This document shows, piece after piece, positions 58,988-64,000 of a stretch of 64,000 bases of DNA; within the stretch, counting starts at the first letter, position 1; each line of letters opens with the position of its first letter. The stretch spans positions 320,001 through 384,000 of the forward strand of contig JAPFBL010000170.1 in the NCBI GenBank assembly GCA_026182355.1, read 5' to 3'. Position numbers and translations under genes: made by a program. Source of the DNA: Hermatobates lingyangjiaoensis (lineage: Eukaryota; Arthropoda; Insecta; Hemiptera; Hermatobatidae). The notes beneath the pieces are model-generated. The model searched no databases, had not been told where the DNA came from, and saw only the letters and a list, made by a program, of their open reading frames with translations.

Positions 58988-59021
58988 TCTCCTGAAGACG
59001 GTTAAAACCGAAAATTAGAGA
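58988..59021 (+). ncRNA. Hammerhead-like motif, family F
   Basis: TCTC-CTGAAGA-CGGTTAAAACC-GAA-AATT-A-GAGA; stem I GAGA/TCTC, stem II GG(T)/ACC. Intact. Confidence 0.65.
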
Positions 59022-59119
59022 CTGTAAGTGTGTACTTTTGATTTCTCTATGTTTCTTTTACTGCATTGAACTATATTTGTCCGTTTCGGATCGTATATCT
59101 AAGGAAAAAGTATATATAT

Positions 59120-59720
59120 ATATATCAGTGTCGACCATGGAATAGAAACAAAACTAAAGTTTATCGGGACTAGGTCAGTTCTTCAGGTTCAAATTAAAAT
59201 CTCATTGCCAACGTTTCGGTTTTTATTTAAAACCTTTTTCATAGGCCTGCAAAACAGAGGAAATATAAGAAATAATTCAATCATTCAAAAATCAAACATA
59301 CATAAATGTGCAATTAGTTAAAACTAAGAAATTACAATAGAATTTTGACTATAGGTTAGTGAGAAAACTTACAAAAGTAAAAATTTTGAAACAGAAAAAC
59401 TAAGTATTACATTACAAATTTAAATTTACATTTTTATTTACATTTCATGTAATGTAATACTTAGTTTTTCTGTATCAAATTTATACTTCTGTAAGTTTTC
59501 TCGCTAACCTAATGTCAAAATTTCTATTGTAATTTCTTAATTGTAACTAATTGCACTTTTATGTATGTTGATTTTTGAATGATTGAATTATATCTTATAT
59601 TTCCTCTGTTTTGCAGGCCTATGAAAAAGGTTTTAAATAAAAACCGAAACGTTGGCAATGAGATTTTAATTTGAACCTAACGAACTGACCGAGTCTCGAT
59701 AAACTTTAGTTTTGTATATA
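59120..59720. repeat. Family B inverted pair, long arms
   Basis: Arms of about 270 bp around 59425, ending in (TA) tracts; outer block cgggactaggtcagttctt and complement. Confidence 0.85.
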
Positions 59721-59785
59721 TATGTATATATACTTTTTCTTCTTCTTGGAATTTGGTCGGGGTTACTATATGGAATCACCTTTTC

Positions 59786-59823
59786 GCCAACGTTTCGTCT
59801 TTATTTTAAGACATCCTCAGGGC
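59786..59823 (-). ncRNA. Hammerhead-like motif, family C
   Basis: GCC-CTGAGGA-T-GTCTT..AAGAC-GAA-ACGT-T-GGC on the minus strand. Confidence 0.65.
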
Positions 59824-60245
59824 TATAAATTAACAAAAAACAAAAGAAATTTGTCGTATCTACTTTACATTCATCGTGAAAAATTCAAAAAACTTACTCA
59901 AGGCTAGCTTCTAATACCGAACAAACAAACCGTAATCTGTCAATGCATGTGCTGCTACCCAGCGGGATTTATTGAATACACTGTTTTTTATATTACAATT
60001 AATCCATGGCAATATAAACTAAGATAACATGGGAACATTAGCTATTTATAATTGAACTATAAATCCAACTTTAATTATCAGTACCGGTTTTTTTATTGCA
60101 AGTATTATTAGTATTTTTTATATGTATCATTTCTTTTATCAATCTCTTATTGCATGAAGTTTCATAATCTAAAATGGATGGATTTTCAAACTGAACGTGT
60201 GTTGGTTTTTAATTTCGTGAGAGGCTAAGTCACACAACATATATA

Positions 60246-60277
60246 TATATATATCATATATATAACAGATTCATATA

Positions 60278-60326
<49 letters not shown>

Positions 60327-60620
60327 TTTAACACAGAGAAAAGAACACAGAAAGACACTACAGAACTCACTTCGATATTTCGACATCCGTCGTCATCGGG
60401 AAGAAGTGCGAAGTACTCGCGTTGAGAAGCAAACTGCTACTCAACAAACTGAGTAGCAGTTTGCTTCTCAACGCGAGTACTTCGCACTTCTTCCCGATGA
60501 CGACGGATGTCAAAATATCGAAGTGAGTTCTATAGTGGTTTTCTGTGTTCTTTTCTCTGTGTTAAAAGTGTTTATTATCCACACGGACCTTTCATTTTAT
60601 TATATATATATATATATATA
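60246..60620. repeat. Family E2 inverted pair in (TA)n
   Basis: Arms of about 115 bp around 60445, centred on actcaacaaactgagt; the plus arm has lost the G of GAA. Confidence 0.85.
60370..60403 (-). ncRNA. Hammerhead-like motif, family E2
   Basis: CTTC-CCGATGA (second core base C), stem GAC/GTC, GAA, ATAT, C, GAAG; stem I GAAG/CTTC. The T-to-C change in the core may weaken it. Confidence 0.5.
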
Positions 60621-60775
60621 TGATTCGCGCTCTGTCCTTCGACGTGGGGAGAGCTCTCTCACTTCGTCCTCTCTTCTAGTCTACTCCTGATGACGATCAA
60701 CAGTTCGAAATATTGAATTCTGTAAGTGTGCTTTATTTTTTTTTCTGTATCGTGCTTTGTGTAATTTAAAGTTAT
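60621..60775 (+). mobile_element. PLE-E terminal repeat, third copy
   Basis: Starts within the E terminal repeat (tgattcgcgctctgtccttc) and carries an intact core at 60687-60714 (CTGATGA, extra CGAT.. with one stem II mismatch, GAA, ATAT, T). Confidence 0.75.
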
Positions 60776-60779
60776 ATAT

Positions 60780-60810
<31 letters not shown>

Positions 60811-61230
60811 CAAATTTCCTTTATTATAATATTATATTAATAATATATATATTAGATATCAATGATCAAACATATATTATGATATTTTTCTTGACAGATG
60901 TTGTCTCTCTCGAAAATGTTTCAACAGAGGCGCAGTATTTTCCTCGTGGAATGAGAAAGTATCTACTCTGCTATGTGTTATTCTCGGGACCTCACTCCTC
61001 TCAACAGCAGGCTTATGTTTGTATTGGAAAATATAGTCTACTTGGGCCAGTAGACGCAGTGTGTTTCCACGTGAAAACGTCAGTTCAATCCTGCGCTATC
61101 GTGGAGGGCTCATCCTTCCATATACGTCTTTCTTGACATATGTTGTCTCACTCGGGACAATGCTCTCAACCATAACATTAGCGTCAATGACCTGGACTCT
61201 GTTTAATGTTCCTTCACCTTCCCTTTTTCT

Positions 61231-62012
61231 TCTTCTCTATCTTTGCCTTTGATTTCTTGCTACTTTCAGTGCTTTTATATTATTCTTACTTTATTTATTC
61301 TTCTTCTCTATCCTTGCCTTTGATTTCTTGCTACTTTCAGTGCTTTTATATTACTCTTGCTTTATTTATTCTTCTTCTCTATCTTTGCCTTTGATTTCTT
61401 GCTACTTTCAGTGCTTTTATATTATTCTTACTTTATTTATTCTTCTTCTCTATCTTTGCCTTTGATTTCTTGCTACTTTCAGTGCTTTTTTATTATTCTT
61501 ACTTTATTTATTCTTCTTCTCTATCTTTGCCTTTGATTTCTTGCTACTTTCAGTGCTTTTATATTATTCTTGCTTTATTTATTCTTCTTCTCTATCCTTG
61601 CCTTTGATTTCTTGCTACTTTCAGTGCTTTTATATTATTCTTGCTTTATTTATTCTTCTTCTCTATCTTTGCCTTTGATTTCTTGCTACTTTCAGTGCTT
61701 TTTTATTATTCTTACTTTATTTATTCTTCTTCTCTATCTTTGCCTTTGATTTCTTGCTACTTTCAGTGCTTTTATATTATTCTTGCTTTATTTATTCTTC
61801 TTCTCTATCTTTGCCTTTGATTTCTTGCTACTTTCAGTGCTTTTATATTATTCTTACTTTATTTATTCTTCTTCTCTATCTTTGCCTTTGATTTCTTGTT
61901 ACTTTCAGTGCTTTTATATTACTCTTACTTTATTTATTCTTCTTCTCTATCTTTGCCTTTGATTTCTTGCTACTTTCAGTGCTTTTATATTATTCTTACT
62001 TTATTTATTCTT
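61231..62012 (+). repeat. 71-bp polypyrimidine tandem array, eleven copies
   Basis: Unit contains ttctctatctttgcctttga and ttcttgctactttcagtgct. Each unit presents a pyrimidine tract followed by CAG on the plus strand, like a splice acceptor. Copies differ by one or two bases. Confidence 0.9.
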
Positions 62013-62394
62013 CTTTTTTTTTACTTTTTCTTTTTTTAATTCTCCTTCGTAAACCTTGCTTTCGTCTTATTTACCAATCAACTTTCTGAATTGAGAACTG
62101 TAAGCCTCATGGTTTTGTTGATTTAGGTCATTGTAGCCTCGTGACCCAACAACAAAAGTTGTGATGTCCCAGCTTTTGGTACATCACAGGTGCTGTTCAC
62201 CTCCTCCATTCGTGAGACTCGGTTGGCCTTGATATTTGACGAATGACTGGCCCGTAAAAAACATTAACCTGCTCTCCTTTAATCTGATTGGCTGAAAGGC
62301 TAGGATACATGACTTGACGTTGCTGTTCTACTCAACATGAAATATACGTAGAGTTTTATTACATAGATTGTGGCATTCCTATGTAGGTATCAAA

Positions 62395-62695
62395 AGATTT
62401 CACATAAACACGTGAAATAACAATCAATGATGAAACCACAATATGAAATGGGAAAACAAGACTAAGATCCTTCAACCGTAACAAGCGGTCTTCGTCAGAG
62501 TATCATATCAACATTAAATGCAGAAAACATCTGGTGAGGGGTTGAGAAGAGTTCCCTCCCACTCTTTTCAACCTAGTGTTTTCTCCATCTAGTGTTTCAG
62601 TTGGGTTTTTGACTCTGACGAAGACCGCTTGTTACAGTTGAAAGATCTTAGTCTTGTTTTCCCATTTCATATTGTGGTTTGATCTATGTAGGTAT
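62395..62695. repeat. Family A inverted pair, wide spacing
   Basis: Minus copy (62399-62500) has a changed palindrome (AGGATC); plus copy (62600-62690) is intact apart from one stem II mismatch. The 100-bp spacer is unrelated. Confidence 0.75.
62604..62666 (+). ncRNA. Hammerhead-like motif, family A
   Basis: CTGACGA at 62617-62623, GAA 62642-62644, AGATCT 62645-62650, T 62651; stem I AGTC (62652-62655)/GACT and CCCA (62663-62666)/TGGG (62604-62607). Confidence 0.7.
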
Positions 62696-63151
62696 ATAAA
62701 AGCATAGTTTGTTAACAGCTATAGATTACGTGAAGTGGGTGTTTGCAAAGTCGTGTGGTTGCCGGTGTAGGGGAGCATCAAAAACACTAAAGCCATTAAG
62801 TGTAATATCAGCTAGGGAGTAGCAAGAGTCATGGATTTGTCATTTCCTTGATTAAGAGACATGCAACAGGTAAGTTGTGGTCACGACCAAGTGTTGAATA
62901 ACTCTAACTCATCCCACCCACTATACCACCCACTGGAAATGACGATATTTCAACAGTCCCAGAGAAAACATTTTGAACAAAACAGACGCAAAAAAAAATG
63001 TCTGCATTGCACTTTTCCAGATTCAACTACGTATTAAGTAACCTGCCATCAAGCTCATTGAGAGTAAATTTCATTTAATGATTATTTTAAAATAGACAAC
63101 TCTATTTTGCCAGTTATAAAGAAAATTGAAGAAAGGGGGGAGACCCTAGTG

Positions 63152-63589
63152 CAGTGTTTCCCAAACTTTTTCGTGTGACCACCCCCTTGGGTCATAAACC
63201 TATAACTCAACACCCTTGAATAATAATCAGATTCCTAGACTAAATAACCAAATGAGTAACATTTTAATAATTAAATTAAAATAATTACTAATCGAATATT
63301 TATTTAGAATCCAATACATGTATTGTTTCATAGCATATTTATTCAAAAGAATTAATACACAATAAAATAAACTTAGGTGAGAAGATACTTTTACACATAA
63401 AAATGAATTATCAAAACAAAATAATTTTAAGAAAACCTTTCCTAGAAGTTTACATGTCGTGTTTACACTTAAATTTAGAAATTATATTGCACGAACATTT
63501 TCAATTTATGGAAATAGAATCCCCGTTCCTTTTTGCATCCCCCCCCCCCCGCACCAATTTCAATGCACCGCCCACTTTGGGAAACACTG
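63152..63589. mobile_element. hAT-like MITE with perfect 8-bp target duplication
   Basis: Ends cagtgtttcccaaac and gtttgggaaacactg-type; ccctagtg at 63144-63151 and 63590-63597. Same family as 22834-23243. A poly-C run (63539-63550) is unique to this copy. Confidence 0.92.
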
Positions 63590-63599
63590 CCCTAGTGGA

Positions 63600-63815
63600 A
63601 ACGTGATCGTCTAGTAGATCCACGTTCAAAATACAAACTCTGTCCCTCGATTTATTTACGCGGAAGGTGAAAAAAAGTCATCCTTCGGAATGGACACCAA
63701 ACAGTCAGTCCCTTTGCCTGTACGATGTCAGTAACACATTAAAGATCGTTATTCTAAATACACTTCAGTTAGGTAAAATATAGTAGAATGTTGATTGTGT
63801 GGTATCACTAAGGTA
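63600..63815 (+). mobile_element. Degraded SINE
   Basis: No clean A box; body from ccctcgatttatttacgcgg to gattgtgtggtatcact is recognisable. It starts at the target site of the hAT element. Confidence 0.7.
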
Positions 63816-64000
63816 GTGATTCTTAGCAATGAGTTCGGTGGAACAACAGCTATTCGACGAGTCGGTCTGAGGTGTTGGGCAGAGTATCTGCCGCAGAGGT
63901 CAACAGCAGAAATCACTGATTTGCAGATATGTAATTTGTTGTGAGTTCATACACTCACAATAAGTAAGTTGGATATTCAAGCACTGTTCATTTTCTGCAC

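Noticed and set aside
60879..61394. Plus-strand frames near 61 kb
   Set aside because: The first has no recognisable motif; the later ones are the 71-bp pyrimidine array.

Overview
This is eukaryotic, very probably arthropod, nuclear DNA. It is AT-rich, with spliced genes, long introns, GT-AG splice sites, tRNA-derived SINEs and many DNA transposons. The only host gene I can name lies on the minus strand. Eight exons between 36046 and 11039 join in one closed frame (1389 nt, 462 codons plus stop). They encode the last part of a SEC14/CRAL-TRIO lipid-binding domain, an acidic linker, and a complete protein tyrosine phosphatase domain with KNRY, WPD-loop, HCSAGIGRTG P-loop and Q-loop. This order identifies PTPN9 (PTP-MEG2; Ptpmeg2 of insects). 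The exon wording is closer to the insect protein than to the vertebrate one. The 5' exons (N-terminal SEC14 part) were not found; they may lie above 36046 in unrecognised short exons or beyond the window.

Layout: 1-11038 is the 3' flank of the gene, AT-rich, with inverted-repeat elements from 7.0 to 9.0 kb. 11.0-36.0 kb is the gene, with introns full of repeats. Two exons (near 20.1 kb and 34.7 kb) have been partly duplicated in tandem across a splice site. 36-64 kb holds no named exon. It contains a deleted mariner, several hAT elements with intact 8-bp target duplications, SINEs, tandem arrays, (TA)n and (GA)n tracts, LINE fragments and Penelope-like element (PLE) fragments.

The outstanding feature is a set of about ten unrelated-looking short repeat families, usually bordered by (TA)n and often in inverted pairs. 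All share one RNA-like plan: C-T-G-A-N-G-A, then a hairpin, then G-A-A, then a self-complementary 4-6 mer of the form A...T, then A, C or T, then bases that pair with those just before the CTGANGA. This is the plan of a type I hammerhead ribozyme with a minimal palindromic stem III. Sequence differs between families while the pairing is kept. Three families are joined to pieces of PLE coding sequence (two ORF starts, one GIY-YIG endonuclease end), so they are best read as PLE terminal repeats and their non-autonomous derivatives. Hammerheads in PLEs are known. The number of distinct families in one locus, their palindromic pairing in (TA)n hubs and the chaining of several insertions in one TA site are what deserve attention.

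All calls come from reading the sequence; no database search, folding program or alignment was run. Long stretches remain without any recognised content and are listed as such.
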